A stretch of DNA of 64,000 nt. Origin: Labrys miyagiensis (GTDB lineage Bacteria; Pseudomonadota; Alphaproteobacteria; Rhizobiales; Labraceae). Position 1 is the stretch's first letter, and each line of letters starts with the position of its first letter. A program made the position numbers and the translations under genes. Of this stretch, positions 26,194-35,114 are shown piece after piece. The stretch is taken from assembly GCF_030160835.1 (NCBI RefSeq), contig NZ_BSPC01000005.1:310001-374000 (forward strand), in the 5' to 3' direction. Under the pieces are notes generated by a model. The model was not told the DNA's origin. It searched no databases and saw only the letters and a program-made list of their open reading frames with translations.

Positions 26194-27576
26194 TCAGGGG
26201 CGCGGCGCAACCGCCTTCGAGACGGTGATGTCGTATTTCTTGAGACGGTGCCAAAGGCTGCGTTCGTTGATGCCGAGCAGTTCCGCCGCCCGCACCTGCA
26301 CGCCCTCGGCCTGCCTGAGCGCATCGATGATCAGCCGCCGTTCGAAATCGGCCGCCAGGTCGTCGAGCTGCAAAGGGAAGGTGCTGCCGTTCGCCACCGC
26401 CGGCTGCTCGACGATGTAAGGCGGCAGGTCGGCGGCGGTGATGATCGGACTGCGCGCCGAGATCAGCGAACGTTCGACGCAGTTCTGCAATTCGCGGATA
26501 TTGCCGGGCCAGCGATAGCCCGAGAGCACGCGCACCGCATCCGGGCTGAACTGCACGTCGCGCCTGCTGAGCGAGGGACCGAGCTGGTCCGCGAAGAGCC
26601 TGAGGAACAGCGGTATGTCCTCGCCGCGCTCGCGCAAGGCCGGCAACCGGATCGGGAAGACGGCGAGGCGGTAGTAGAGATCCTCGCGGAACTTGCCCTC
26701 AGCCACCATGTCCATCAGATCGCGGTTGGTCGCAGCGATGATGCGGACATCCGCGGTGCGGGTGCCTGTGCCGCCGACGGGCTCATATTGCCGCTCCTGC
26801 AACACGCGCAGTATCTTGACCTGCAGCTGCAGCGGCATGTCGCCGACCTCGTCGAGGAAGAGCGTGCCGCCCTCGGCCTGGGCGAAGCGTCCCACGCGAT
26901 TGGCGACGGCGCCGGTGAAGCTGCCCTTCACATGGCCGAAGAACTCGCTTTCCAGGAGAGTCTCGGGGATCGCCGCGCAATTGACCGCGATGAAGGGCTT
27001 GCGATGGCGGGGGCTGTTGAAGTGGATGGCGCGCGCCACCACCTCCTTGCCTGTGCCGCTCTCGCCGGTGACCAGCACGGTGGTGCGCTGCTCGCATACT
27101 TCGCTGATCGCCCGGATCACCTTCTGGAAGGAAGGGGAATTGCCCACCAGCGTGTCGAACTTGTAGCGGCCCGCCAGCTCCTGGCGCAGGCGTTCATTGT
27201 CGCGCAGGGCTTCATGCAGCCGCAGAGCATTGGCGAGCGTAGTCGCCAGTTCCTCCTGTTCGATCGGCTTGGCGATATAGTCGAAGGCGCCGTCCTTGAT
27301 CGCCTGGACGGCATCACGCACCGTGCTGAAGGCGGTCATGATCACCACAGGCATGGTGGGGTGGCGCCGGCGGATCTCAGCCAGCAATTCCTGGCCGTTC
27401 ATGCCGGGCATGCGCAGATCGGTGAGCACGAGATCGATCTGCTCGCCGTCGAGAAGCTCGAGCGCGGCCGGGCCGCTGCTGGCGGATAAGGCGGTATAGC
27501 CGAGGGCCTCGAGCACGCCGGAGAGCACGTCGAGCAGCCGGATTTCGTCGTCAACGATCAGGATCGTCTGGGACAT
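26194..27576 (-). CDS. Sigma-54-dependent response regulator, NtrC family
   Basis: This 460-residue protein has a receiver domain with phospho-acceptor Asp53 and Lys103, a AAA+ central domain with Walker A GESGTGKE (171-178) and the sigma-54 contact loop GSFTGA (218-223, a mild variant of GAFTGA), and a Fis-type helix-turn-helix at the C-terminus (AAELLGINERSLWHRLKKY). It hydrolyses ATP to open sigma-54 promoters. The start codon lies within the end of the histidine kinase gene (26-base overlap), so the two are a cognate pair. Strong -24/-12 promoters precede both divergent units of this locus, the likely targets. Confidence 0.93.
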   Translation of the reverse strand: MSQTILIVDDEIRLLDVLSGVLEALGYTALSASSGPAALELLDGEQIDLVLTDLRMPGMNGQELLAEIRRRHPTMPVVIMTAFSTVRDAVQAIKDGAFDYIAKPIEQEELATTLANALRLHEALRDNERLRQELAGRYKFDTLVGNSPSFQKVIRAISEVCEQRTTVLVTGESGTGKEVVARAIHFNSPRHRKPFIAVNCAAIPETLLESEFFGHVKGSFTGAVANRVGRFAQAEGGTLFLDEVGDMPLQLQVKILRVLQERQYEPVGGTGTRTADVRIIAATNRDLMDMVAEGKFREDLYYRLAVFPIRLPALRERGEDIPLFLRLFADQLGPSLSRRDVQFSPDAVRVLSGYRWPGNIRELQNCVERSLISARSPIITAADLPPYIVEQPAVANGSTFPLQLDDLAADFERRLIIDALRQAEGVQVRAAELLGINERSLWHRLKKYDITVSKAVAPRP

Positions 27577-29362
27577 TGCCCGCCCTCCGCTGCGATCGGG
27601 GTATGACGAACTCGAAAATGGCGCCGCCAAGCGGATTGTTGCGAGCCTCGATCCAGCCACCATGACCTTCGGCCACCGCGAAGACCCTGGCGAGGCCGAG
27701 GCCCGTGCCGCTGTCCTTGGTGGTGACGAAGGGATCGAAGATGCGGTCGATCAGATGGGGCGCTATGCCTGGACCATTGTCGGCAAATACGAAATGCACA
27801 TCGTCTCCCGAGCTGGCGATCAGGATGTCGAGCTGAGGGCGCGACTGAGCCGGCGGCGGGCCGCCAGCCGGTTCCGGCACCGTCTCCATCGCCTGCAGGG
27901 CGTTGAGCACGAGATTGAGGCAGGTCTGGATCATCTGGTCGCGATCGACATGCACCAGAATTCCCTTTGTCCTGTCCTCGACGCGCACGGCGACATTCTG
28001 GCGCTCGATCTCGCTCTGGCAACTGCCGAGCACGCGCTCGACCAGGGCGGCCGGCGGCAGGTCGACCATACGTTGCGGCGGTTTGGCGAAAGCGAGGAAG
28101 TCGCGGATGAGGTGGTCGATACGGCGGACCTCGTCAACCACATAACCGAGGCGGCGCAGTTGCACGTCGGTGAGATTGGGGCTGTTCTGCAACAGCTCCG
28201 CCGAGGTCTTGATGATGCCGAGCGGGTTGCGCACCTCATGTGCCAGGCCGGCGGCGACCTCGCCCAGCGTGATCAGGCGTTCGCGCCGGCGCAGCTTCGC
28301 CTCCATCTTGCGCAGCCCCTCGAGCTGGTACGCCATTGAGTTGAAGGCCATGGCGAGGTGGCCGAGCTCGTCCTGGCCGCGTACCGGGACGCGCTGGGTG
28401 AAGTCGCCCTTGGCGATCGCATTGACGCCCCGAGACAGGCGGATCACCGGCTGTGTCAGCAGGCGCGACATGATGAGGCCGGCGACGACCGAAAGCAGCA
28501 TGCCGCAGGCAAAGATGCCGATGAACAGATTGCCGCGGGTGATCCAGTCGGCAAGGCCGGATTGCGGGCTGAGGCCGCAATAAACGACGCCAATGAGATG
28601 GCCGCCATCCTGGATCGGGGCCAGGATGGCGACGGAGGGATTGTCGCCATCCGGCCGCGCCTTGACATAGCCGTTGGTGTTGCCCTCTTCCAGGCGAGCC
28701 AGGGCTACATCGGGCAGGGGGGCGGCGATGCCGGGCTGCGAGGTGTAGAGTTCCTTGAATTTGCCGTCGACCTTGTAGAAGAGTTGAATCGTCAGCGACG
28801 ACAGCACGCCCATATTGTTGACGAAGCTCTGGTCGACGAAGTTGCCGATCAGGATGCGGAAGCGATGGCCGTCGAACGTCGTTTCGGTGTTGCCCGCCGC
28901 CATCAGCACGGATTGTCCGGCATTGTCATAGAGATAGAGGGTCTGACCCTGGTCGAACGGCACCCGGGTGATGTTGCTTCCTCCCCGCGAGGAGAAAACG
29001 ACCTTGTCATTCTCGTCGGTGATCATGAACAGGTCATAGCCGAGTGCATCGATCACATGTGAAACGGGTGCGGGGAGCTCACGTGTCTGTCCGGCGAGGA
29101 GGCCGTTGAGACTGCCGGTTTCGACCATGGCTTTGGCGACGCCGGCCGTTTCTCGCCGCTCGTCCAGGATGTTGGCCACGAAGAAGCGCGAGGTCTGGAA
29201 CAGCCAGGCGCGGACATTGTTCTCGAACGCCGTCGCCACGAGCTGCGTCGCAAGATGGCTGGCGACCAGCATCGGCACGACGCTGATCAGCACGAAGACT
29301 GCGACCAGTTTCCAGCGGATCGAACGCGCCCAAAATCCTCCGAGGCGTGCAAGAAGGGTCAC
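27551..29362 (-). CDS. Membrane-bound sensor histidine kinase with HAMP domain
   Basis: The 603-residue product has two transmembrane segments (about 16-36 and 277-299) that bracket a 240-residue periplasmic cache-like sensor, then a HAMP domain (about 300-352), a HisKA domain with His375 in AGLAHEVRNP and a HATPase domain with NGPGIAP and GTGLGLA. It probably phosphorylates the downstream NtrC-type regulator. The start is taken as GTG at 29362, sharing GTGA with the transporter stop; a longer in-frame extension lies opposite the transporter gene and lacks similarity. The signal is unknown. Confidence 0.9.
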   Translation of the reverse strand: MTLLARLGGFWARSIRWKLVAVFVLISVVPMLVASHLATQLVATAFENNVRAWLFQTSRFFVANILDERRETAGVAKAMVETGSLNGLLAGQTRELPAPVSHVIDALGYDLFMITDENDKVVFSSRGGSNITRVPFDQGQTLYLYDNAGQSVLMAAGNTETTFDGHRFRILIGNFVDQSFVNNMGVLSSLTIQLFYKVDGKFKELYTSQPGIAAPLPDVALARLEEGNTNGYVKARPDGDNPSVAILAPIQDGGHLIGVVYCGLSPQSGLADWITRGNLFIGIFACGMLLSVVAGLIMSRLLTQPVIRLSRGVNAIAKGDFTQRVPVRGQDELGHLAMAFNSMAYQLEGLRKMEAKLRRRERLITLGEVAAGLAHEVRNPLGIIKTSAELLQNSPNLTDVQLRRLGYVVDEVRRIDHLIRDFLAFAKPPQRMVDLPPAALVERVLGSCQSEIERQNVAVRVEDRTKGILVHVDRDQMIQTCLNLVLNALQAMETVPEPAGGPPPAQSRPQLDILIASSGDDVHFVFADNGPGIAPHLIDRIFDPFVTTKDSGTGLGLARVFAVAEGHGGWIEARNNPLGGAIFEFVIPRSQRRAGNVPDDPDR

Positions 29363-29754
29363 GGATCGTCCCCTCCCATGATCACAAGCCCCACAATGAT
29401 GAGGCCGATTCCGCTGAGCCGCCAGAGCGAAAGTGCTTCGTGGAAGAGGTAATAGGATGCGACCGCGACGGAGAGCATCACCACGGCGGTCAGCGGAAAG
29501 CCGAAGCTCAGGGGAGTGCGGTCGAGGATCACCATCCATGCAGCGAAGCCGCCGACATAGCCGGCAATGCCGGCCCAGACCCAGGGGGTGTGCAAGGCCT
29601 CCAGAAACCACGATGGGCCGAATGGCGTGTTCGCGAGAATTTGGCCGCCCGCCTTCAAGCCGACCTGCGCCAGGGTCTCGAATCCGAGCAGCAGCACCCA
29701 GGCGATGACCATGGCCTGGGTCCCCGGGCGTCCCGTCGCCACGCCGTCGGTCAT
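29359..29754 (-). CDS. Small EamA/SMR-type transporter (first copy)
   Basis: This 131-residue protein has four hydrophobic segments and the EamA half-domain pattern (YVGGFAAWMVILDRTPLSFGFPLTAVVMLSVA). Four-helix proteins of this kind (ArnE/F-like, SMR) work as homo- or heterodimers moving lipid-linked amino sugars, amines or metabolites. It overlaps the GNAT gene and the kinase gene by four bases each. A related gene lies three genes upstream (31777-32139), so the two may make a heterodimer. Confidence 0.8.
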   Translation of the reverse strand: MTDGVATGRPGTQAMVIAWVLLLGFETLAQVGLKAGGQILANTPFGPSWFLEALHTPWVWAGIAGYVGGFAAWMVILDRTPLSFGFPLTAVVMLSVAVASYYLFHEALSLWRLSGIGLIIVGLVIMGGDDP

Positions 29755-30887
29755 GGCGTCCCTCTCACCAGTTCCGCGATCGCGGGGTCGAAACGATCGA
29801 GCCGAACCATCCGCGCCACCAGTTGGAGCATGGCATTGATCGCGACATTCCTATGGCGGAAATACTGCCAATTGGGCAGGAGGCGGCAACCCAGGCGCAG
29901 TTTCGGGCCGTAGAAGGCCTGGCCACTCTGATAGCGCGGTATGCCCCGCTCGATGCAGTAGCGGACATTGTGGAGCCAGCTGTTGAAATAGAGGCTGTAA
30001 CGCGGCACGGCCGGGTAGTGCATGCCGATATATTTGTCGATCAGGCGGCCTTCGGTCTCGATCACGAAATTGAAGGCAACAAGCTGGTCTTCGGCCCAGT
30101 AGAGAAAGATGCTGGCCTGCGGGGCAAGGGAACGCAACAATTGTGGAAAATAGCCGGGCGGCAGATATTCGAACTGCAGCTCGCTATGTGCGACGGTTTC
30201 CTGATAGAGGGCGGCGACCTCTTCCACCACATCGTCGATCGCCCGCCGCCGCTCGACACGAATCTCTCTGAAATCCTTCATCTTTCGCCGCATGTCCTTG
30301 CGCGTGGCGCGGCTTAGGCTGGCGAGGTAGTCGTCGAAGCTGCGATAGGGCAGGTCGAGCACGGCGGTCGGCAGGCCGGGCAGGCGGGTGAAACCGCCGC
30401 GCTGCATTGGGTCGGCCCAGAGCGCGTCGTCGAGCGAAGGTGCATCCTTGATGCCCAGAAGGCTGTAGCGGCTCCTCGCGCCGAATTGCTGCAGGGCTTC
30501 GACCATGCGCGCGAGCAGATCCGGCTTGAGCGCAGCATTGATTTCCGGTGCAAAGCCGAGATGGCAGATCTCCGCAACCGGGGAACCCAGGGCGAGCAGG
30601 CGCAGGGACAAGAGGGAGGGCAGCCTGTTGTGAAGCCAGCTCGTGATCCGCTTCATGGGCCCTTGCACGGTGGTATCCAGGCGATATTCGGTGCCAAAGG
30701 CGGGCGCTACGGCGATGGGGCGGCCATCCGCCAGGATCGCGGCATAGTACCAGTCGAAACCGGGAGGCCCTGCCAACTCGCAGGCCCGGTAGAACGCCCA
30801 GTTCTCGGGGTCTCCGGGAAAGCAACGATCCCAGTCGGCGGCGGAAAAGGCGGTGATCGAGGTCTCGACGGTGGCTTGGAGTGTCAT
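29751..30887 (-). CDS. GNAT/FemAB-like acyl or aminoacyl transferase
   Basis: The 378-residue product has the duplicated GNAT fold of FemAB-like proteins. Diagnostic stretches are the N-terminal CFPGDPENWAFYRACE, the central DDYLASLSRATRKDMRRKMKDF and the C-terminal half with SIFLYWAEDQLVAFNFVIE and KYIGMHYPAVP. Such proteins move acyl or aminoacyl groups onto amines, as in peptidoglycan bridges, ornithine lipids or natural products. No signal peptide is present, so it acts in the cytoplasm. It overlaps both neighbours by four bases. Confidence 0.8.
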   Translation of the reverse strand: MTLQATVETSITAFSAADWDRCFPGDPENWAFYRACELAGPPGFDWYYAAILADGRPIAVAPAFGTEYRLDTTVQGPMKRITSWLHNRLPSLLSLRLLALGSPVAEICHLGFAPEINAALKPDLLARMVEALQQFGARSRYSLLGIKDAPSLDDALWADPMQRGGFTRLPGLPTAVLDLPYRSFDDYLASLSRATRKDMRRKMKDFREIRVERRRAIDDVVEEVAALYQETVAHSELQFEYLPPGYFPQLLRSLAPQASIFLYWAEDQLVAFNFVIETEGRLIDKYIGMHYPAVPRYSLYFNSWLHNVRYCIERGIPRYQSGQAFYGPKLRLGCRLLPNWQYFRHRNVAINAMLQLVARMVRLDRFDPAIAELVRGTP

Positions 30888-31780
30888 GACGCCACCCGTT
30901 CGGATTGAGGAAAGGCGGGTAGGGCCGATGGCCTCGCACGCTCCATCCGGTGCAGGAACGCGACGGTGTGGTCGGTGACCAGCTCGCGTTCGCGGTCGAG
31001 CGTGATCAGATGATAACTGTCCTCGAGCAGGATCTTCTCGATCGGCCCGCCGATATTCGCGGCGATGTAGGAGGCATTCCTGACACTGGTGACGTCGTCC
31101 TCGCGGGCGTGGAGCACCAGGGCAGGGGTCCTGATGCCGGCCAGACGGCGCTTGAGGTCGCGGATCAGGCGGAGCAATTGGCCAAGGCTTCGCCCGGGCA
31201 TGTGGAGAAGGCCGGCTTCCTCGCTCCTGCCCGATTCCATGGCGGCCAGGATGCGCGCTCGCAGACGGTCGTCCTTGACGCCATAGGGGTAGTTCTCGCG
31301 GAAGCGCAGGAAGCGGCCAAAGCCGAGCAGGATCGCCAGATGGATCATGACGCTGATGCGGGGAATGCTCCAGCCGTCATAGAACAGCGTGGGGGAATAA
31401 AGGACGCATCCATTGACCCGTTGTGGCCGATGTGCGGCGACCAGTAAGGCCAGGAGGGCTCCCATCGAGAGGCCGCCGACGAAGACGGTTTCATGCCGCT
31501 CACGGATGCGGTCAAAGGCGGCGAGCGCACTGTCCAGCCAATCCTGCCAGTTCGTGGCGAGAAGATCGGCCTCGCTGCCGCAATGCCCCGCCAGCTGCAC
31601 GCCGTAAACGGAGAAGCCGGCTCGGGCCAATCCCTTCGAGACGAACTTCAACTCGGCCGGCGTGCCCGTCAGTCCATGGATCATCAGCACGGCCGTGGGG
31701 CCGCCCGGATAATGGAAGCCGTGATCCGGCTGCATTCCGGCGAGGTGAAGGTCCGGTTTGGTTGAATTGCGAAATTTCAC
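30884..31780 (-). CDS. Alpha/beta hydrolase (carboxylesterase/monoacylglycerol lipase-like)
   Basis: This 298-residue protein has the nucleophile elbow GLSMG with Ser105, an oxyanion region MIHGLTGTPAEL (33-44), the acid in HAREDDVT and a C-terminal His in DSYHLITLD. These are the hallmarks of serine carboxylesterases of the monoacylglycerol-lipase/Est30 type. No signal peptide is visible. It is coupled by ATGA overlaps to the GNAT-like and second EamA genes. In a lipid pathway it may release or transfer an acyl chain. Confidence 0.88.
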   Translation of the reverse strand: MKFRNSTKPDLHLAGMQPDHGFHYPGGPTAVLMIHGLTGTPAELKFVSKGLARAGFSVYGVQLAGHCGSEADLLATNWQDWLDSALAAFDRIRERHETVFVGGLSMGALLALLVAAHRPQRVNGCVLYSPTLFYDGWSIPRISVMIHLAILLGFGRFLRFRENYPYGVKDDRLRARILAAMESGRSEEAGLLHMPGRSLGQLLRLIRDLKRRLAGIRTPALVLHAREDDVTSVRNASYIAANIGGPIEKILLEDSYHLITLDRERELVTDHTVAFLHRMERARPSALPAFPQSERVAS

Positions 31781-32139
31781 AGGGAGCTTCCCACGACGGC
31801 GGCGCCCAGCGCAATCAGGATTGTCCCGATCCAGCGCCGGCGCGAAATGGATTCATGGAGAATGAAGCGGCTGGCGAGCGCGATGCCGCAATAGGACAGG
31901 CCTGCCAGCGGGAAGGCAACGCTCAGCGGCAGCCGCGACAGAACGAACAGCCAGGCTGCGATTTCGACAGCGTACGTCGCCACCCCGAGCCAGATCAGCG
32001 GAGAGCCGGCGACTCTCAGCCAGATTGGCAGGGCCTGGGCCGAAATCGAGGGATCGTCGAGACCAACCTTGAAACAAAGCTGGCCGATGACGTCGCAGCA
32101 GATGGTGCCGGCGAGCACGAGGATAGCCATCACAGTCAT
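31777..32139 (-). CDS. Small EamA/SMR-type transporter (second copy)
   Basis: The 120-residue product has four hydrophobic helices and the half-EamA block YAVEIAAWLFVLSRLPLSVAFPLAGLSY, very similar in layout to the first copy at 29359-29754. SMR-type proteins often need two subunits with opposite topology, which a duplicated pair in one operon would provide. It overlaps the hydrolase and arginase-like genes by four bases each. The transported compound is unknown. Confidence 0.8.
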   Translation of the reverse strand: MTVMAILVLAGTICCDVIGQLCFKVGLDDPSISAQALPIWLRVAGSPLIWLGVATYAVEIAAWLFVLSRLPLSVAFPLAGLSYCGIALASRFILHESISRRRWIGTILIALGAAVVGSSL

Positions 32140-33050
32140 AAGGCCTCCTCGAAGGCGGCGATCAACCGCTCGTTGGTCCGGGCATTGACGGCAAGATCGG
32201 GCAGATCGGGCGCGCGCGGCTGGTCGAGCCGAGCTTCCAGGTATTTCAACGGATTGCGGTGGCGGATGGGTGCATATTCGCCGCAGATGTCGGCGCCGAC
32301 GATCCTGAAGCGGGCGGCGATCCGCAGGACCGCTTCAACCAGATTGTCGAGCGGCAGCCCGCCCTGATCCCAGTTGGTCACGGCATAGGCAGGGGACAGC
32401 ACGTCCTTGTCGATGGTGATCCAGACCTTCTCGGTCGTGATGTTCTGGACCAATTCATCCAGAAATTCTCTCCAATCATCGCCGGCGAGATTCCGCCAGT
32501 GCAGCGCGCCATCCGCGACGCGATGGCCGGGCCCGTCGGCAATCCCCGATCGCTCGACGGTGGAGGGTGCATGCCACCAGGGATAGAGTTCGAGCCGTCC
32601 GGTCGACAGGGCATCCATATCCGCGCCTTTGCGGTCGGGGCGGACAAGATCCTCGCTGCAGGGGCCGATGGTGATGAGGCGCACCACATGGTTCATGGCC
32701 AGCACCGCATGGGTCCAGGAGCCACAATGGCGGCGCGGCATGGTCCAGCACCAGTCGGGGTGATTGTCGAAATGCAGGACGGTGAGAGGCCCGTCCGCCG
32801 CGGCGATGAAGCTGGCGGTGAGGTGATGGAAGTCGCCTGAACCGACCAGCGTCAGCACCGGCTGTGGGTCGCGGGGCAGGCTGCACCAGAAGCGATCGAA
32901 GGCGGCGAAGTGATGACCGAGCGACCACAGGCGCAACGCAGGGCCTTGCGGGCGTAGGTCATGCAATTCAACGTTCCCGGCCGCCAGCCGCCGGGCGATC
33001 GGCGGCTGGTCGCATAGGCTGCCATCAAGGTCGAGGACACGGATCCGCAT
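32136..33050 (-). CDS. Arginase/ureohydrolase-fold protein (UPF0489-like)
   Basis: This 304-residue protein shows ureohydrolase metal motifs: FDNHPD (94-99) in place of the usual DAHxD, SWTHAV, and ITIDKDVLSPAY followed by NWDQGGL in place of SxDxDxxDP...PGG. Most aspartates and histidines needed for two Mn ions are present. Arginase-fold enzymes cleave guanidino or formimino groups and some act on peptides in natural product pathways. The ATG at 33050 overlaps the HAD stop by one base, while the longer frame is a shadow. An amine or guanidine substrate would fit the aminotransferase and transferase nearby. Confidence 0.75.
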   Translation of the reverse strand: MRIRVLDLDGSLCDQPPIARRLAAGNVELHDLRPQGPALRLWSLGHHFAAFDRFWCSLPRDPQPVLTLVGSGDFHHLTASFIAAADGPLTVLHFDNHPDWCWTMPRRHCGSWTHAVLAMNHVVRLITIGPCSEDLVRPDRKGADMDALSTGRLELYPWWHAPSTVERSGIADGPGHRVADGALHWRNLAGDDWREFLDELVQNITTEKVWITIDKDVLSPAYAVTNWDQGGLPLDNLVEAVLRIAARFRIVGADICGEYAPIRHRNPLKYLEARLDQPRAPDLPDLAVNARTNERLIAAFEEAL

Positions 33051-33745
33051 CACGGCGCTACCACCGAGGGCTCGCATGCCGCGGTGGCGGTCGCGATCTC
33101 GCAGTCCAGACCCATGGAGAGGAAATCCGTGAGCTGGGCGAAGTGCTCGAATGGCACATGCTCGATGCCCTGAAGCCGGCAATAGGCCAGGAGCTCATCC
33201 TTGGCGAACACGATGTCGGCTGCCTCGGCGACACAGAAATCCGATCGCCCGTCACCGATGAGGACGATCTGCTCCTCTTTCTCCACAGGGTCTGCTGCCC
33301 GGCATTTGCAGGTGCCGGCTGCGGACCGGCAGCCGGCCACGGCATGCGGGCTCAGCATGGCGTAGCGTTCGTCGTCCAGGAAGATCAACCGGTTGGCGAT
33401 CACCGGCAGGTCGCCAATTCCATCCCGGCTGAGGATGCGCCGGATCGCGTAGTCGAGACCATCGCTGACAATAGCCAGGGGAATTTCCAGCTGCCGGCAG
33501 CGCGCGGCGAAGCCGAGGAAGCCAACATCGATCTGGACAGTATCGAGCATCGCGTTCAACGCTTGGCGGTCGCAACGCAGCAGGGCGACCTGGCGCTCCA
33601 TGCAGGCCGCGGAGCCAATCACGCCTGCCTGCCATTGCGCCTCGATGTCCCGCCAGCCCGGCTCGGCGAATGCTTCCAGGAGCATATCCGTCACATCGCC
33701 ATGTGTGACGGTTCCATCGAAGTCGCAAAGGATGCGGTAGGTCAT
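33050..33745 (-). CDS. HAD-superfamily phosphatase, MtnX-like
   Basis: The 231-residue product has HAD motif I DFDGTVT (nucleophile Asp8, Asp10), motif II in IVSDGLDY and motif IV in GDGRSDF. It resembles MtnX-like and phosphoserine-phosphatase-like enzymes that act on small phosphorylated metabolites. A CxCR-type cysteine cluster (TCKCR) lies in the insert near 180. It is the promoter-proximal gene of the ten-gene leftward operon, about 57 bases from the -12 element of the sigma-54 promoter. The methionine salvage genes expected for true MtnX are absent. Confidence 0.85.
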   Translation of the reverse strand: MTYRILCDFDGTVTHGDVTDMLLEAFAEPGWRDIEAQWQAGVIGSAACMERQVALLRCDRQALNAMLDTVQIDVGFLGFAARCRQLEIPLAIVSDGLDYAIRRILSRDGIGDLPVIANRLIFLDDERYAMLSPHAVAGCRSAAGTCKCRAADPVEKEEQIVLIGDGRSDFCVAEAADIVFAKDELLAYCRLQGIEHVPFEHFAQLTDFLSMGLDCEIATATAACEPSVVAP

Positions 33746-33801
33746 CGTGCTGTCCGGAAACTCAGGATACGCCCTCGGCGCACAGGTTCGGGCAGGCTTT
33801 C

Positions 33802-33816
33802 GCAAGATGCGTGCCA
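33802..33816 (-). promoter_or_regulatory. Sigma-54 (-24/-12) promoter of the leftward lipid operon
   Basis: On the minus strand the sequence is TGGCACG-CATC-TTGC, an exact match to the sigma-54 consensus with GG and GC ten bases apart. Transcription would start near 33790, leaving about a 45-base leader before the HAD gene. The operon encodes an NtrC-type activator, so this is a self-consistent promoter assignment. Confidence 0.82.
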
Positions 33817-34104
33817 CGCCTCCCCAGGCTCGAAGCCTCCGGAATCCTGGGTAGGTTGCAGAAGAATGTACTGCGGCTTTCCGGTGAGAACCCGCGTCGA
33901 AACAAGGACCTAGGCAGGTGAGGCGTCGGTTTGCCAATGCAGGTCTGCTCAGGCTCTACGGGCGGTCAGCGCGGCATCCCTCCAAATTGCGAGCATCAAA
34001 TTTTGTAGCTTCCATCGGGAAATGTCGGGAAGGCCGCGACTTTTTCTCCCGTGGACGAGGGCAAAATGCCGCTAAGTCATTGAGATATCGGGCTCATGCC
34101 AAGT

Positions 34105-34119
34105 TGGCATGCCGCTTGC
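34105..34119 (+). promoter_or_regulatory. Sigma-54 (-24/-12) promoter of the desaturase unit
   Basis: TGGCATG-CCGC-TTGC has GG and GC ten bases apart and lies on the plus strand 74 bases before the desaturase start. Transcription would begin near 34131. With the minus-strand element at 33802-33816 it defines a divergent, co-regulated pair. Confidence 0.8.
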
Positions 34120-34193
34120 GCTTCGGGCTGCAGGAAATGCCACGCGGTTCCCCTTCGGGACGGTTGGCGCGTCGAACCCGGAGAAGCTCTGCA

Positions 34194-35054
34194 ATGCAGG
34201 CCCGTCTTCTGCAATATTCCTCCTGGGACTGGATGCCGGTAATGCTCGGGCTTGCGCATTTGGCAGGTGTGCTGGCTGTGTTTCTTGCCTTCCCTTGGCT
34301 GTCCTGGTGGAGCTTCATCCCCTTGGCGCTGATCTATTCGCTGTCGATTTCCTGGAACATCAACAGCGTCTCCCACAATTTCATCCATAATCCCTATTTC
34401 AGAAACGAGAGGCTGAATGCGGGTTTCAGTCTGATCCTGTCGCTGACCCTCGGCTTCTCCCAGGCGATGTATCACTTCGTCCATATGCGCCATCACAGCG
34501 GCAACATGGACCGACCTGATGAGAAGGGGCGCACGCTCGACTACCTCTCGATCTACAAGCATGGCCATGACGGCAAGCCGGAGAATGTCTGGCGCTACAC
34601 CTTCCTGAGCTATTTTCGCGACGACCCCGCCGAGATCCTGCGGGCGATGGCGGCGCGCCGCCCGGGCGAGGCGCGCCAGGCCAAGATGGAACTCGCCGTC
34701 ATGATCGGCTTCTACCTTGCCCTGGCCGTGATCGACTGGCGGTTCGTCGCCTGCATGCTGCCCTTCAACTATCTCGGCCAATGCCTCTCTTCGCTCAATG
34801 GCTATTACGAGCATTTCGGTGGCGACCCCGACAAGCCGCTCGCCTGGGGCGTCAGCACCTATGACAGACTCTACAACTGGACCTGGATGAACAACGGCTA
34901 TCATGCCGAGCATCACTATCGGCCCAAGGTGCATTGGACCAAGATGCCCGAACTCCATCGCACCATTGCCGATGAGCAGGGGAGGGCGGGCACCCGCGTG
35001 ATCCGGCCGCCCCATCCGCTCGGCTTCCTCGACGCCGACATCGCCGAGCACTGA
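34194..35054 (+). CDS. Membrane fatty acid desaturase/hydroxylase
   Basis: This 286-residue membrane protein carries the three histidine boxes of di-iron desaturases: HNFIH (61-65), HMRHH (97-101) and HAEHH (237-241), placed between hydrophobic helix pairs. It probably introduces a cis double bond or hydroxyl into an acyl chain. The ATG at 34194 has GGAGAAG seven bases upstream; the longer in-frame extension would run across the sigma-54 promoter and is rejected. It is followed 60 bases later by an aminotransferase. Its product is a logical substrate for the cyclopropane synthase of the divergent operon. Confidence 0.9.
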   Translation: MQARLLQYSSWDWMPVMLGLAHLAGVLAVFLAFPWLSWWSFIPLALIYSLSISWNINSVSHNFIHNPYFRNERLNAGFSLILSLTLGFSQAMYHFVHMRHHSGNMDRPDEKGRTLDYLSIYKHGHDGKPENVWRYTFLSYFRDDPAEILRAMAARRPGEARQAKMELAVMIGFYLALAVIDWRFVACMLPFNYLGQCLSSLNGYYEHFGGDPDKPLAWGVSTYDRLYNWTWMNNGYHAEHHYRPKVHWTKMPELHRTIADEQGRAGTRVIRPPHPLGFLDADIAEH

Positions 35055-35114
35055 TCCCCATCGGGCGCGGGGAAAGCGCCCGGCCCTTCCCGTTGCACAA
35101 CCGAGACATGTCCC

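Noticed and set aside
33826-33838. AGGCT-N3-AGCCT dyad as an activator-binding site
   Set aside because: It sits only about 10 bases from the -24 element, too close for a normal sigma-54 enhancer, and no second copy was found.
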